Shown: piece by piece, positions 18,359-27,795 of the stretch
How positions within the stretch are numbered: the stretch's first letter is position 1
Layout: each line of letters begins with the position of its first letter
Assembly (NCBI RefSeq): GCF_014705715.1
Contig: NZ_JACXLC010000001.1
Coordinates: 2,541,860 to 2,605,859 of the forward strand
Reading direction: 5' to 3'
Length of the DNA: 64,000 bases
Source: Erythrobacter rubeus
GTDB taxonomy: Bacteria > Pseudomonadota > Alphaproteobacteria > Sphingomonadales > Sphingomonadaceae
Notes under the pieces: generated by a model
The model's input: only the letters and a program-made list of their open reading frames with translations
Databases searched by the model: none
What the model was told of the DNA's origin: nothing
Position numbers and translations under genes: made by a program

Positions 18359-19403
18359 GGCGTTCGGTTGCCCATCGGGCTGCATCGGCGACCACCGGAT
18401 CGGGATCGCCTTGCAAATTCTCGCACTGCCCCATCAACGCTGCATCACCGCTGTTTCCCGCAGCATAGAGGCAATTGCGCACGAACCGGTCGCGCCCGAT
18501 CCGCTTGATCGGAGAACCGGAGAAGAACGAGCGAAAGCCCGCATCGTCGAGCGCCAACAGCTCGCCCAGCCGCGGTGCCGCGAGTTCGGCGCGCGGCAGG
18601 AATTCACGCATCGCGTGCGCTTCCTCGGCGAACTTGTTCCACGGGCAAACCGCCAGGCAATCATCGCAGCCGTAAATCCTGTTGCCGAGCTTTTCGCGAA
18701 GGTCCTCGGCGACCGGCCCCTTGTGCTCGATGGTGAGGTAGGAAATGCAGCGCCGCGCATCGATTTGGTATGCGCTGGGAAAGGCGTCGGTGGGGCAGCT
18801 GTCGAGGCAGGCGCGGCATGATCCGCACTGGTCACGCTGCGGATCGCTGAGATCAAGGTCGAGCGTCGTGTAGATCGCGCCAAGAAACAGCCAGCTTCCA
18901 TGTTCGGGGCTGACGAGATTGGTGTGCTTGCCTTGCCACCCAATCCCTGCCGCTTCGCCCAGCGGCTTCTCCATCACCGGGGCGGTGTCGACAAAGACTT
19001 TGACTTCGGCGTCGGGCTGGTTCGCGACCAGCCACCGCGCCAGTGCTTTGAGCTTCTTCTTCACAACATCGTGGTAGTCCTTGCCTTGCGCGTAGACCGA
19101 GATCCGCGCGTGGCTGCCGGCTTGTTCCAGCGCCATGGGATCGTTCGCGGGCGCGTAGCTCATGCCCAGCGCGATAACGCTGCGCGCCTCGGGCCAAAGC
19201 CCTTGCGGAGAGCGGCGATGCTCGAGCCGTGTCTCCATCCACTCCATCGATCCGTGATGTCCTTCGCCCAACCATTGTTCAAGACGTTGGGCGCGCAGCG
19301 GATCTTCGCGCGCACTGGCGATGCCGACCGAGACGAAACCCAGTTCCCGAGCGCGGTTTTCGAGCCGCTCCTCTAGGTTAAGCGTTGCCGAGCTGTTAAC
19401 CAC
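18342..19403 (-). CDS. queG: epoxyqueuosine reductase
   Basis: Last step of queuosine synthesis: cobalamin-dependent reduction of epoxyqueuosine in tRNA. 353 residues, normal size. The N-terminal cobalamin-binding domain includes [11 protein letters not shown] and [11 protein letters not shown]. Two 4Fe-4S clusters are shown by [12 protein letters not shown] and CDDCLAVCP, and HEAT-like helices lie at the C-terminus. The start codon appears to be GTG at 19403, divergent from the ABC transporter operon. Confidence 0.94.
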   Translation of the reverse strand: MVNSSATLNLEERLENRARELGFVSVGIASAREDPLRAQRLEQWLGEGHHGSMEWMETRLEHRRSPQGLWPEARSVIALGMSYAPANDPMALEQAGSHARISVYAQGKDYHDVVKKKLKALARWLVANQPDAEVKVFVDTAPVMEKPLGEAAGIGWQGKHTNLVSPEHGSWLFLGAIYTTLDLDLSDPQRDQCGSCRACLDSCPTDAFPSAYQIDARRCISYLTIEHKGPVAEDLREKLGNRIYGCDDCLAVCPWNKFAEEAHAMREFLPRAELAAPRLGELLALDDAGFRSFFSGSPIKRIGRDRFVRNCLYAAGNSGDAALMGQCENLQGDPDPVVADAARWATERLRSIP

Positions 19404-19473
19404 GCTTGGGGTTGCTCCCGTTCAGTTTCGCGCGTTAAGCCCCGCGCACATGCATATGCAGGTAGGCGAACAC

Positions 19474-20448
19474 ATGTCGGCGAGCAATGTCTCGGCCCCC
19501 ATAAACGAAGACCGGCCGCTCGCCATCGAAGCGCGCGGCCTCGTGAAAAGCTTCGATGGCACCATGGCAGTGCAGGGCATCGACATCAGCGTGCCGGAAG
19601 GCGCGATTTACGGCGTCCTCGGCCCAAATGGCGCGGGCAAAACGACGACCTTGCGCATGCTGCTCGGCATTATCGATCCGGACCAAGGGGTGCGCCGCGT
19701 ATTCGGTCATGACCGTCCGCACGATATCGGGCGGCTGATCGGTTATCTGCCTGAGGAGCGCGGGCTTTATCCAGCGATGAAGGCGATCGAGGCGATTGCT
19801 TTCATGGGCGCTCTGCGCGGACTCCCGCTTGCCGAAGGGCGCAAGCGCGGGCTCGAATTGCTTGAAAAGCACGATCTTGCGCACGCCGCGGACCGCACCA
19901 TCCGGCAGCTTTCGAAAGGTATGGCGCAAACCGTGCAATTGCTCGGCACGCTGGTTCACCGGCCGCGACTGGTTGTACTGGACGAGCCATTCTCCGGCCT
20001 CGATGCGATCAACCAGGGCAAGCTCGAAACAATGATCCGCGCTCTCGCCGATGAGGGCGTGACCGTGATCTTCTCCACGCACGTCATCCACCATGCCGAG
20101 CGGCTGTGCGAAGGCGTGGCCATCATCGCGGGCGGAAAGGTTCCGTATGCTGGCAGCGTCGAGACAGCGCGGGATCGCATTCCGGCGCAGGTCAGGCTGG
20201 AGACGCGCGCACGCGACGGAGCCTGGACTGCTGCCCTTCCTGAAGACGCGCGGCGCGAAGGCGATTTCTTCTATTTCTCGCTCCCGGAAACCGGGGTCGA
20301 ACCCCTGCTGAAGCAATTGATCGAGGGCGATGCAGGCATTCTCTCGCTTTCGATCGAGCGTGCAGGATTGCACGATGCATTTGTTGCGATTGCTGGCGAA
20401 GCAGCAGCGCGCCAGCTCGAAGCGGACCAAGCGGGAGCATCATCATGA
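19474..20448 (+). CDS. ABC transporter ATP-binding protein, Nat/ABC-2 type
   Basis: 324 residues. Walker A GPNGAGKTT, signature LSKGM, Walker B LVVLDEPFSG and switch His in FSTHVIH are all in order. The C-terminal region has the small extra domain seen in NatA-like exporters. Of several in-frame ATGs (19450, 19456, 19474), the one at 19474 has a preceding AGGTAGG at good spacing. It overlaps the permease by 4 bp and makes a two-gene export system with it. Confidence 0.93.
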   Translation: MSASNVSAPINEDRPLAIEARGLVKSFDGTMAVQGIDISVPEGAIYGVLGPNGAGKTTTLRMLLGIIDPDQGVRRVFGHDRPHDIGRLIGYLPEERGLYPAMKAIEAIAFMGALRGLPLAEGRKRGLELLEKHDLAHAADRTIRQLSKGMAQTVQLLGTLVHRPRLVVLDEPFSGLDAINQGKLETMIRALADEGVTVIFSTHVIHHAERLCEGVAIIAGGKVPYAGSVETARDRIPAQVRLETRARDGAWTAALPEDARREGDFFYFSLPETGVEPLLKQLIEGDAGILSLSIERAGLHDAFVAIAGEAAARQLEADQAGASS

Positions 20449-21749
20449 GCGATCACGATCAGGCGGCGATCGATGCACGCCCGCGCCTGTCGCGGCTTGA
20501 GGCGGCATGGGTCATCGCGCGGCGGGATTTCGTCGCGGTGCTGTTCAGCCGTGCCTTCTTGTTCTTCCTTGTCGGCCCGCTCTTCCCAGTACTCGTGGGC
20601 GGTCTCGCCGGTAGCGTCGGCGGGCAAGTCTCGCGCTCTGCCGTTACGACCGAAATCGGTCTCGCCATGCAGGCGGACGATAGCGCCGCGATGATCGCTG
20701 CCGCCGAGACGCTTCGCCCGCAGCTGGGGCGATCGATTCCCAGCATGAGCGTGATACCGGAGGCGAGGGGCGAGGCGAATTTCGACGCGCGCGCTTTCGT
20801 CAATGAACGGCGAGGCAATTATGCAGCGGTCGTCACGGGGACATTGGCGGCGCCGGAAGTTGTCGGCACGCAGGGTCAGATCGACCGCTGGAGCGGGCCC
20901 ATTGAACTGGTGGCCGCGACGGCGCTCCAGACCTCGCCGGGCACATTTCCGAGCAGCTCCAGCAGCGTCGTTGCGCGCAGCGCCGCTTCGGAACGAACCA
21001 ACCGCATCCGCACCGCACAGGCATCGCAAATGGTGCTGTTTCTCCTGACCATGCTGCTCGCCGGGATGGTGCTGTCGAACCTGGCGGAGGAGAAAGGCAA
21101 CAAGATCATCGAGATTCTCGCCGCAGCGCTGCCGATGGATGCGGTGTTCATGGGCAAGTTGTTTGCGATGCTGGGTGTGTCCTTCGTCGGCATCGCGGTG
21201 TGGGGGGCGCTCGGCTGGAGCTTCTGGGCGCTCGCAGAAGACGCGATCGTCGTCGTCACCCAGACCGATTTCAGAAGCTTGCCTGGCCCTGCCGTCGGCT
21301 GGCCGATGTTTCTGCTGTTCGGGATTATCTATTTTTCCATGGCCTATTTGCTCCTCGGCGCTCTGTTCCTCGCTATCGGCGCGATGGCTGAGACGGTTCG
21401 CGAAGTGCAGACCATGTCGATGCCGGTCACGATGATGCAGCTGATGGTGTTCTTTCTGGCAGCCTACACCATCACCTTGCCTGGATCGGCGCTTGAGACC
21501 TTCGCGATCCTCTTCCCGCTGTCATCACCGTTCGCGATGCTCGCTCGCGCGGCGCTCGATGAGACATTGTGGGTGCATATTGCAGCAGTCGCTTGGCAGG
21601 CGGTCGCAGCCTTTCTGCTGATCAAGGCTGGATCTCTGCTATTCCGCAAGCGCGTGATGAAATCGGGCGGCGCGGGGCGCGACACGAAAAAGCGCAGGCT
21701 CTTCAACCGTTCACCCGCGCAACAATCTTCCATCGAGCCCGCAGAATAA
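20445..21749 (+). CDS. ABC transporter permease, NatB/ABC-2 type
   Basis: 434 residues; one N-terminal membrane segment (residues 29-50), a large periplasmic domain (about 51-190), then five to six membrane segments. The sequence NLAEEKGNKIIEILAAALP is the coupling signature of the NatB/YhaP family, as is FVAVLFSRAFLFF at the start. It exports an unknown substrate; relatives move sodium or peptides. The stop lies about 90 bp before the P450 gene. Confidence 0.9.
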   Translation: MSDHDQAAIDARPRLSRLEAAWVIARRDFVAVLFSRAFLFFLVGPLFPVLVGGLAGSVGGQVSRSAVTTEIGLAMQADDSAAMIAAAETLRPQLGRSIPSMSVIPEARGEANFDARAFVNERRGNYAAVVTGTLAAPEVVGTQGQIDRWSGPIELVAATALQTSPGTFPSSSSSVVARSAASERTNRIRTAQASQMVLFLLTMLLAGMVLSNLAEEKGNKIIEILAAALPMDAVFMGKLFAMLGVSFVGIAVWGALGWSFWALAEDAIVVVTQTDFRSLPGPAVGWPMFLLFGIIYFSMAYLLLGALFLAIGAMAETVREVQTMSMPVTMMQLMVFFLAAYTITLPGSALETFAILFPLSSPFAMLARAALDETLWVHIAAVAWQAVAAFLLIKAGSLLFRKRVMKSGGAGRDTKKRRLFNRSPAQQSSIEPAE

Positions 21750-21770
21750 GTCGCAAATCGCAACTGACTA

Positions 21771-21798
21771 TTGACACCCGTGTCAGTTACGGCAGGAT
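21771..21798 (+). promoter_or_regulatory. candidate promoter and palindromic operator upstream of the P450 gene
   Basis: A TTGACA -35 box (21771-21776) overlaps a palindrome TGACACCCGTGTCA (21772-21785) with perfect 6-bp arms. A weak -10 (CAGGAT, 21793-21798) sits 16 bases after the -35. A TetR-type repressor would be expected at such a site; no such regulator gene is in the window. Confidence 0.5.
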
Positions 21799-21841
21799 GC
21801 GACTCAACGATGGGGCACAAGCCCCTCGATGGGAGAGTGAA

Positions 21842-23179
21842 ATGGCCACGACGGCACCCGAGCGTCCGAAAGTTCGCAATTCGCCAACCGCCTATGAGGC
21901 GCTGACGAAGCATTACGAAAAGCATCCAGAAGAGCGTCCGCAGCATCCGCACAAATGGGACCTCAGCCGCAGCGATATCTATTTTGAGGATCGCTGGCAG
22001 CCGATCGTTAAGGAGATGCAGAACGCAGGCCCACTGCACTGGATACCTGAAAGCCCCTACGGCCCTTATTGGTCGGTGGTTGGACACAAGGCAATTCAAC
22101 ATATCGAGGCGCTGCCCGACATCTTCTCATCGAGCTGGGAATATGGCGGTATCACCATTCTTGAGCGCCTGACCGAGGAAGAGCTGGCGGAAAGCAACGC
22201 GGACCGCCGCGAATTACCGATGTTCATCGCGATGGACCGCCCGCAGCACACCGGCCAGCGGCGCACAGTCGCGCCCAAATTCACGCCGAGTGCGATGACG
22301 GAAATGGAAGCCGAGATTCGCCAGCGCACCGGCGAATTGCTGGATACCTTGCCGCGCGGCGAAGTGTTCGACTGGGTCGACGAGGTATCGATCGAACTGA
22401 CCACCGGAATGCTTGCGATCCTGTTCGGCTTCCCGTGGGAAGATCGCCGGATGCTGACTTTCTGGTCCGACTGGTCGGGCGACACCGAGCTTGCCGGCGT
22501 GCGCGAGCTCGACGAGATGCGGTGGGAGTTCCTCCACGAAATGGCGGCCTATTTCCAGTCGCTCTGGATCGAGCGCACTAAGGACAAGGAGCCGGGCAAC
22601 GACCTCATTTCGATGATGGTGCATTCCGAAGCGATGAACCAGATGCGGCCCGAGGAGTTCATTGGCAATCTGGTTCTGCTTATCGTCGGTGGCAACGACA
22701 CCACCCGCAACACGATGAGCGGGATCATCCATTCGCTCGACAAGTTTCCCGACCAGCGGAAACTGTTCGAAGAGCAGCCGGAACTGATCCCGAACGCGGT
22801 GCAGGAATGCCTGCGAATGCAGACGCCGCTAGCCCATATGCGCCGCACCTGCACCGAGGACACCGAAGTCTTTGGCAAGACCATCAAGAAAGGCGACAAG
22901 GTCGTCCTGTGGTATCTCGCGGCCAATCACGAGGAGGATATCTTCCCGGACCCGCACAAGCTCGACATCACACGCGAGAATGCGCGGCGGCACATCGCCT
23001 TCGGCTACGGCATCCACCGCTGCGTCGGTGCGCGGCTCGCCGAATTGCAGCTGCGCGTGCTGCTCGAAGAGATGCACAAGCGCCGGATGCGCGTGCATGT
23101 CGCCGGCGACGTCGAGCGCGTGCGCGCAAATTTCGTCCATGGTTTCCGTAAGTTAGAGGTGGAGATCACGGAGTTCTGA
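21842..23179 (+). CDS. cytochrome P450
   Basis: 445-residue soluble bacterial P450. The oxygen-activating I-helix motif is LLIVGGNDTTRN, the ExxR region is in the stretch VQECLRMQTP, and the heme-binding loop is FGYGIHRCVGARLAE with the Cys ligand. The I-helix resembles that of the CYP153/CYP108 group, which hydroxylate alkanes or terpenes, but the exact family cannot be fixed by eye. Start ATG 21842 follows GGGAGAGTGAA. It needs a ferredoxin and reductase; a possible reductase is at 17108-18358. Confidence 0.93.
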   Translation: MATTAPERPKVRNSPTAYEALTKHYEKHPEERPQHPHKWDLSRSDIYFEDRWQPIVKEMQNAGPLHWIPESPYGPYWSVVGHKAIQHIEALPDIFSSSWEYGGITILERLTEEELAESNADRRELPMFIAMDRPQHTGQRRTVAPKFTPSAMTEMEAEIRQRTGELLDTLPRGEVFDWVDEVSIELTTGMLAILFGFPWEDRRMLTFWSDWSGDTELAGVRELDEMRWEFLHEMAAYFQSLWIERTKDKEPGNDLISMMVHSEAMNQMRPEEFIGNLVLLIVGGNDTTRNTMSGIIHSLDKFPDQRKLFEEQPELIPNAVQECLRMQTPLAHMRRTCTEDTEVFGKTIKKGDKVVLWYLAANHEEDIFPDPHKLDITRENARRHIAFGYGIHRCVGARLAELQLRVLLEEMHKRRMRVHVAGDVERVRANFVHGFRKLEVEITEF

Positions 23180-23275
23180 TTGCCGGGCAAAAAATTTGTC
23201 GCTGCGTGTAACCTTTCCCGTGTTTCTTACGTAGGTGAAAGTGAAGCACGTTCAAATTTTACCGGAAATACGAAA

Positions 23276-23776
23276 ATGAAGATCAAAAAACCGAACCGCC
23301 GCAACTTTATGGCTGTTGCCGCTGCTGCCGCTAGCCTGCCCGTTTTGGCAAGCTGCGGTGCGGCGTCGGCGCAAGCAAGAAAAGACTTTCGCGTCCGCAA
23401 GACCGATGCACAGTGGCGGCGCGAATTGACCCGCGGACAATACCGCATCCTGCGCGAGGCCGGGACCGAGCGCGCATACACCTCGCCGCTCAACCATGAA
23501 AAGCGCGAGGGCGTCTATAAATGCGCCGGCTGCAACAACAGCGTGTATTCATCCGCGCACAAATACGACAGCCGCAGCGGCTGGCCGTCCTTTTACAAGC
23601 CGATCGATAACGGCGCTGTCGGAACCTCGGTCGACTACAAGATCGGATATCCGCGGACTGAAGTGCATTGCGCCGATTGCGGCGGGCATCTTGGCCACAT
23701 TTTCGGAGATGGCCCTCGCCCGACGGGCAAGCGGCACTGCATCAATGGCCTCGCGATGGAATTCGTCCCGGCGTAA
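23276..23776 (+). CDS. msrB: exported peptide-methionine (R)-S-oxide reductase
   Basis: 166 residues. A signal region with a Tat-like NRRNFMAVAAAAASLP start and a Cys in LASCGAASA suggests export, possibly as a lipoprotein. The MsrB domain follows: zinc Cys pairs CAGC and CADC, SGWPSFYKP, GGHLGHIFGDGP and the catalytic Cys in RHCING. It repairs Met-R-sulfoxide in envelope proteins. The start at 23276 fits the signal peptide; an earlier frame start at 23180 does not. Confidence 0.92.
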   Translation: MKIKKPNRRNFMAVAAAAASLPVLASCGAASAQARKDFRVRKTDAQWRRELTRGQYRILREAGTERAYTSPLNHEKREGVYKCAGCNNSVYSSAHKYDSRSGWPSFYKPIDNGAVGTSVDYKIGYPRTEVHCADCGGHLGHIFGDGPRPTGKRHCINGLAMEFVPA

Positions 23777-23797
23777 CGCAGGGGCGCAGTGCCGCTG

Positions 23798-25591
23798 CTA
23801 TTGGACGGCCCACACCTTGAGGCCGGTTTCGCCATCAAGCTTGATCGGCTGAAGCCATTCAGGCGCAGTGCCCTCTCGTAGCTCCGAAGCGAAACCATCA
23901 GGGGCGAGCTTGGAATAGATTTCCAGCTCGTCCAACGATGGGCAGATCATCACGTATTTGGTGCCGCGCTCACTTAGGACATCGCGCGCCTCGTCGGATG
24001 ACCCAAGGGCCGTTTCGATCAGGACTTTCATCGATTCGTCGCCGCGATGGTGGCCAGTCGCGACAACGCTGTGCTCGGTGGTCAGAAGCAGGTGCGGTGC
24101 GATGTCCATCAGCGCGTAGAACTCACCTTGCTCCAGTGTTCGGAGCTGCGGGGCGACGTCTTTCACCTCGCATGTCGCAGGCTTTGGCGGTTCTGGTACG
24201 ATTGCCGCGATGCGGCCGTTGCCGAGGGAAGCCTGAGCCGGCATCGCATTCGTCAGCAGGACAAGCGGGAATGTGGGAAGCAGCGCGCAGGCGACCGCGA
24301 CCATGGCGGCCACGCGCGGGGCAGGTTTTTTCATGGCGCGGATCGACCTGAGCCATGAGCGCACCTGCCATGCCAGTGGTGGCGCTGCGAGGACGCAGGC
24401 GACAGCACCGGCACGGGCTACCAGAAGCGATACGAGCAATGCTGCGCCGAGGATCAGCGCATAATCGAACCAGAACCGCCGCAGCCAATCGTGCGATTGG
24501 CGGGCGAGATTGAGTGCGGCGACCAGCCCGATCAGCGGAGTTACGACATATTGTAATGCCACCGGAAGCGTCTGCCGCCACATCGGCATGCCTTCGCTGA
24601 CATATTGGTGCCAATTCTCAGCGACGACCGGATCGAGGTCAGCAAATCCGCCGGTCGCACATTGCGGGGCGACAGCAAACATCGTGGCCAGCGCGCCGCC
24701 ACCTGCAACGACGAAACCAGCAAAAACCATACCTCGCGGCAGCGGCTCCATCTTGGCAAGGACGGTGAGCACCACGGCGCCCCAAGCAAACATGGCAAGG
24801 TGCCAGGGACTGATCGCGTCGCAATAACTGACAAGGTCGCCGATACCGCGGGTCGCGAGAAACAACGCCCCGCCGATCACCGTGAACGACTGGATGGCGC
24901 TGACGAGCCATTGGCGCTCCCCACGATCCTTGAGCCAGCGCCATGCCAGAACCGCAAAGATAGCCGCGGCGAGCGGAAGCCCCTCCATCGAGATCGAAAG
25001 CCACATGGCGAGCGAGGCGCCCACGGTCCAGCCGCCTGCGCATTTCGACCGCGCCATCAGCCCGTTTACAGCCGCGAGCGCGCACACGATCTGCCAGCCG
25101 TGATGGTCGATCCGCATCGGGCTCAGCTGGAATAGGACCGGGATAGAGATGACGAGGATGAGCGACGTAAGCGTCGCTTCCTCATCGCCCAGCAATTTCC
25201 ACGCGATACGCGCGGCGAGCAGCATGGCCGTGAGCAGCGTGAGCAGCGGTACGATAACCAGCGCCGCAGTTTCTGCGGCTGCGGTCCCGACAATGGGTGT
25301 CAGGACAAAGATGACGAGCGCCAGCGGGATATCGACCAGCCGCGACCAATGCATGGCGACGCCGCCGCCTGCGGCATCGATGCGGTATTGGTGAAGATCG
25401 AACCAGTTTTGGCCGGCTAGCAGATCACGCACCTGGACCAATCTCAGCATGTCGTCCGGGTCGGGAAAACGTCCGCTGGCGATAAGGCTCCAGTGAACCA
25501 CCATCAACAGGCAGCACACGACCGCCCAGGCAATCCCTACGCGAGCGAGAAATTCAATCGGCAGTGCATTGCCGCGACGTTCGACCAGCAT
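23798..25591 (-). CDS. large multi-spanning membrane protein, probable GT-C type glycosyltransferase
   Basis: 597 residues with about 11-13 membrane segments and a soluble C-terminal domain (from about 465). After the first helix comes an acidic loop FPDPDDMLRLVQVRDLLAG, in the place where GT-C enzymes have their DxD-like catalytic motif. Further on is SPMRIDHHGWQ, similar to conserved parts of oligosaccharyltransferase-like proteins. It is the last gene of an operon with GtrA and a UDP-galactopyranose-mutase-like flavoprotein, which supports transfer of a lipid-linked sugar in the periplasm. The acceptor is unknown. Confidence 0.65.
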   Translation of the reverse strand: MLVERRGNALPIEFLARVGIAWAVVCCLLMVVHWSLIASGRFPDPDDMLRLVQVRDLLAGQNWFDLHQYRIDAAGGGVAMHWSRLVDIPLALVIFVLTPIVGTAAAETAALVIVPLLTLLTAMLLAARIAWKLLGDEEATLTSLILVISIPVLFQLSPMRIDHHGWQIVCALAAVNGLMARSKCAGGWTVGASLAMWLSISMEGLPLAAAIFAVLAWRWLKDRGERQWLVSAIQSFTVIGGALFLATRGIGDLVSYCDAISPWHLAMFAWGAVVLTVLAKMEPLPRGMVFAGFVVAGGGALATMFAVAPQCATGGFADLDPVVAENWHQYVSEGMPMWRQTLPVALQYVVTPLIGLVAALNLARQSHDWLRRFWFDYALILGAALLVSLLVARAGAVACVLAAPPLAWQVRSWLRSIRAMKKPAPRVAAMVAVACALLPTFPLVLLTNAMPAQASLGNGRIAAIVPEPPKPATCEVKDVAPQLRTLEQGEFYALMDIAPHLLLTTEHSVVATGHHRGDESMKVLIETALGSSDEARDVLSERGTKYVMICPSLDELEIYSKLAPDGFASELREGTAPEWLQPIKLDGETGLKVWAVQ

Positions 25592-25595
25592 CGTC

Positions 25596-26036
25596 TCACC
25601 CTCCCTGCGCCGCGCCCGGCGAGGGGCGGAACACGATGCGGGCGCGGATCAGCCAGGTCGCCGTGAAGCTGACTGCGATCGCGGCAAGTTTCGCGATACG
25701 CGGATCGCTGCCGGTGTAATCGGCCAGTCCGACGATGGCCGTGGTGAGAGCCAGACCTACTAGCGCGGAAATGACGAACAGGGCTTTCTGCCGAGTGCGC
25801 GCCAGCCCTCCTGCGGCGACATTGTCCTGGAAAACCGCACGGCTCGACATGAGCCAATGCGCAAGAATGCCCAGCGAATAGCCGATCGCCGAGGCAGCAG
25901 CGGCCGCCATGCCGATCGAAAGCAATGCAAGAAAAGCGCCGACATCGACAGCGAGCGCCCCGACGCTCGCCAGCACATAGCGCACAAAGCGGACGTCGCG
26001 CAGTTTGCCGATCAAGGTGCCGATCATTTGCGACAT
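25596..26036 (-). CDS. GtrA family membrane protein
   Basis: 146 residues with four hydrophobic segments. The GtrA hallmarks are FVRYVLASVGALAVDVGAFL at the N-terminus, IGYSLGILAHWLMSSRAVF in the middle, and a C-terminal helix ending TWLIRARIVF. GtrA proteins are thought to flip polyprenyl-phosphate-linked sugars across the inner membrane. It sits between the flavoprotein (27-bp gap) and the GT-C-like gene (4-bp gap); no GtrB-type transferase is present. Confidence 0.88.
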   Translation of the reverse strand: MSQMIGTLIGKLRDVRFVRYVLASVGALAVDVGAFLALLSIGMAAAAASAIGYSLGILAHWLMSSRAVFQDNVAAGGLARTRQKALFVISALVGLALTTAIVGLADYTGSDPRIAKLAAIAVSFTATWLIRARIVFRPSPGAAQGG

Positions 26037-26063
26037 GCCTGGTTGGTTCCCCCAGCCCCTGAC

Positions 26064-27680
26064 CTAAGCCGACTTGCGCCGTGGCTCTTCGGCGTCCGGC
26101 GCGATGCGCTCGGGCACCCCGCGCAAAGACGTGAGAGCAGCAACCTGATCATCGCTCAGCGGCTTCGTGTCCGTCGCCGCATCGCGGGCTGGGATGGACG
26201 CTTCCGCACCCTCATCGCCTGCCTCGTGGTATTCGGCGTCCTCGTTCACGCACCAAGTGTCGTAGATACGCTTTCCGGCGAGAATATTCTCGACCGTCAG
26301 CATCGCGGTCATCATCGCGTGATCCTGATTGTTATAGCGGTGCATACCGTTGCGACCGACCAGGTGCAGCGAAGGATATTTTTCTTCGAGTTCGACGCGC
26401 ATAGCCTCGACATTGGCCTCGTACTCGTCGTCATAGACCGGGTAGGCTTTTTCCTGGCGCACGACCGTGCCGCCCACGACTTTCGCCGGGTCGCAAAGGC
26501 CGAGAATTTCCATTTCGCGCGTCGCCTGAGCGACCAGATCCTCGTCCGACGACGACCAGAGCCCGTCGCCTTCGAAACAGAAATATTCGAGCCCGACACA
26601 AGCCATGTCCTCATCCGGCACCATTTCGGGCGACCAGCTGCGGAAATTCTGCACGCGTCCGACCTGCACACGGTCATCGTGGATGTAGATCCAGTTGTCC
26701 GGGAAGAGGTCTTCGGATTTGACCATCAGCGCGACTGTCAGGAAATCGCGATATTTGAGGTTGGAACCTTGCAAACTGCTCTGCGGAAGCGGGTGCACGC
26801 GCATGGATAGCTCGCGCATCGGCGCGGAGCTGATTGCGTCTTTCGCACGTATCTGGACTTTTCCATTCGGGCCGTCAGCCGTCATCGACCAGCCGCCATT
26901 GCCATCGCTGGCAAGCCTGTCGAGCGCGTGGCCCATCAAGACCTGGCCTTTGCCGGTTGCGACGATGTGATCGCGCGCGGCATCCCACATCATGCCCGGC
27001 CCAAGCCGCGGATAGCGGAAGGTTTCGAGCAGCGTCTTCACTTCCTGCCCGTCATTGGGTTTCTTGTTGAGGCCGAGCGAGCGTTTCAGCCCGTCGGTCA
27101 CTGCGTTCCACAACGACAGCCCCTTGATGCGCTGGGCGGCCCAGTCGGCGCTCATCTCGTCGCACGGCATGCCCCACACCTTCTCGGTGTAGGTCTTGAA
27201 AAAGATCGAATAGAGTTTCTTGCCGAACTGGTTGGTGGTCCAGTCCTCGAAGCTTTTGACATCCTTGATCGGGAACAGCTTGTAGCGAAGATAGCTGACC
27301 ATGCACGCAGTCGAACGCAGCAGGCCCAGATTGCCAAGCGCTTCGAAGGCGCGCAGCGGATAGCTGTAGAATTTGCCCTCGTAATAAATGCGGCTCATGC
27401 GAGGGCGCTGGATGAAATCGTCGGGCAGGATCTCGTTCCAGAGATCGACGACTTGCTGCGACTTCGAGAAAAAGCGGTGCCCCCCAATATCGAAACGATA
27501 ACCGTCATGCTCGACCGTGCGGCTGATGCCGCCGACATAGGTCTCGTCTTTTTCGATGATCGCGACCGATTTGCCTTGCTTGGTCAGCAGGTAACCCGCA
27601 GTCAGACCTGCAGGTCCGGCGCCGATAATGGCAACATCGACATCAAGAATTCCAGGCTGCTTTTCGCCAACCACAGTCAT
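26064..27680 (-). CDS. NAD(P)/FAD-dependent oxidoreductase, UDP-galactopyranose mutase-like
   Basis: 538 residues. The FAD site is VAIIGAGPAGLTAGYLL, followed by GGISRTVEHDGYRFDIGGHRF, the arrangement of UDP-galactopyranose mutase and amine-oxidase relatives. The C-terminal part has LHLVGRNGMHRYNNQDHAM, as in flavoproteins of surface-polysaccharide loci. The last 55 residues are acidic and probably disordered. It is the first gene of the operon with GtrA and the GT-C-like protein, so a role in making or altering a nucleotide or lipid-linked sugar is inferred. Confidence 0.8.
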   Translation of the reverse strand: MTVVGEKQPGILDVDVAIIGAGPAGLTAGYLLTKQGKSVAIIEKDETYVGGISRTVEHDGYRFDIGGHRFFSKSQQVVDLWNEILPDDFIQRPRMSRIYYEGKFYSYPLRAFEALGNLGLLRSTACMVSYLRYKLFPIKDVKSFEDWTTNQFGKKLYSIFFKTYTEKVWGMPCDEMSADWAAQRIKGLSLWNAVTDGLKRSLGLNKKPNDGQEVKTLLETFRYPRLGPGMMWDAARDHIVATGKGQVLMGHALDRLASDGNGGWSMTADGPNGKVQIRAKDAISSAPMRELSMRVHPLPQSSLQGSNLKYRDFLTVALMVKSEDLFPDNWIYIHDDRVQVGRVQNFRSWSPEMVPDEDMACVGLEYFCFEGDGLWSSSDEDLVAQATREMEILGLCDPAKVVGGTVVRQEKAYPVYDDEYEANVEAMRVELEEKYPSLHLVGRNGMHRYNNQDHAMMTAMLTVENILAGKRIYDTWCVNEDAEYHEAGDEGAEASIPARDAATDTKPLSDDQVAALTSLRGVPERIAPDAEEPRRKSA

Positions 27681-27795
27681 TAACGGCCCCCGTTTTGCAC
27701 GCCGCAGCTAAGGCCGCGGCTTCCATGCAAAGACCGGAGTGAAGGAAAATGGTTAGCGAGCCGTAAACGGAGCTGTTTAATTCAGCGAAACAGCA

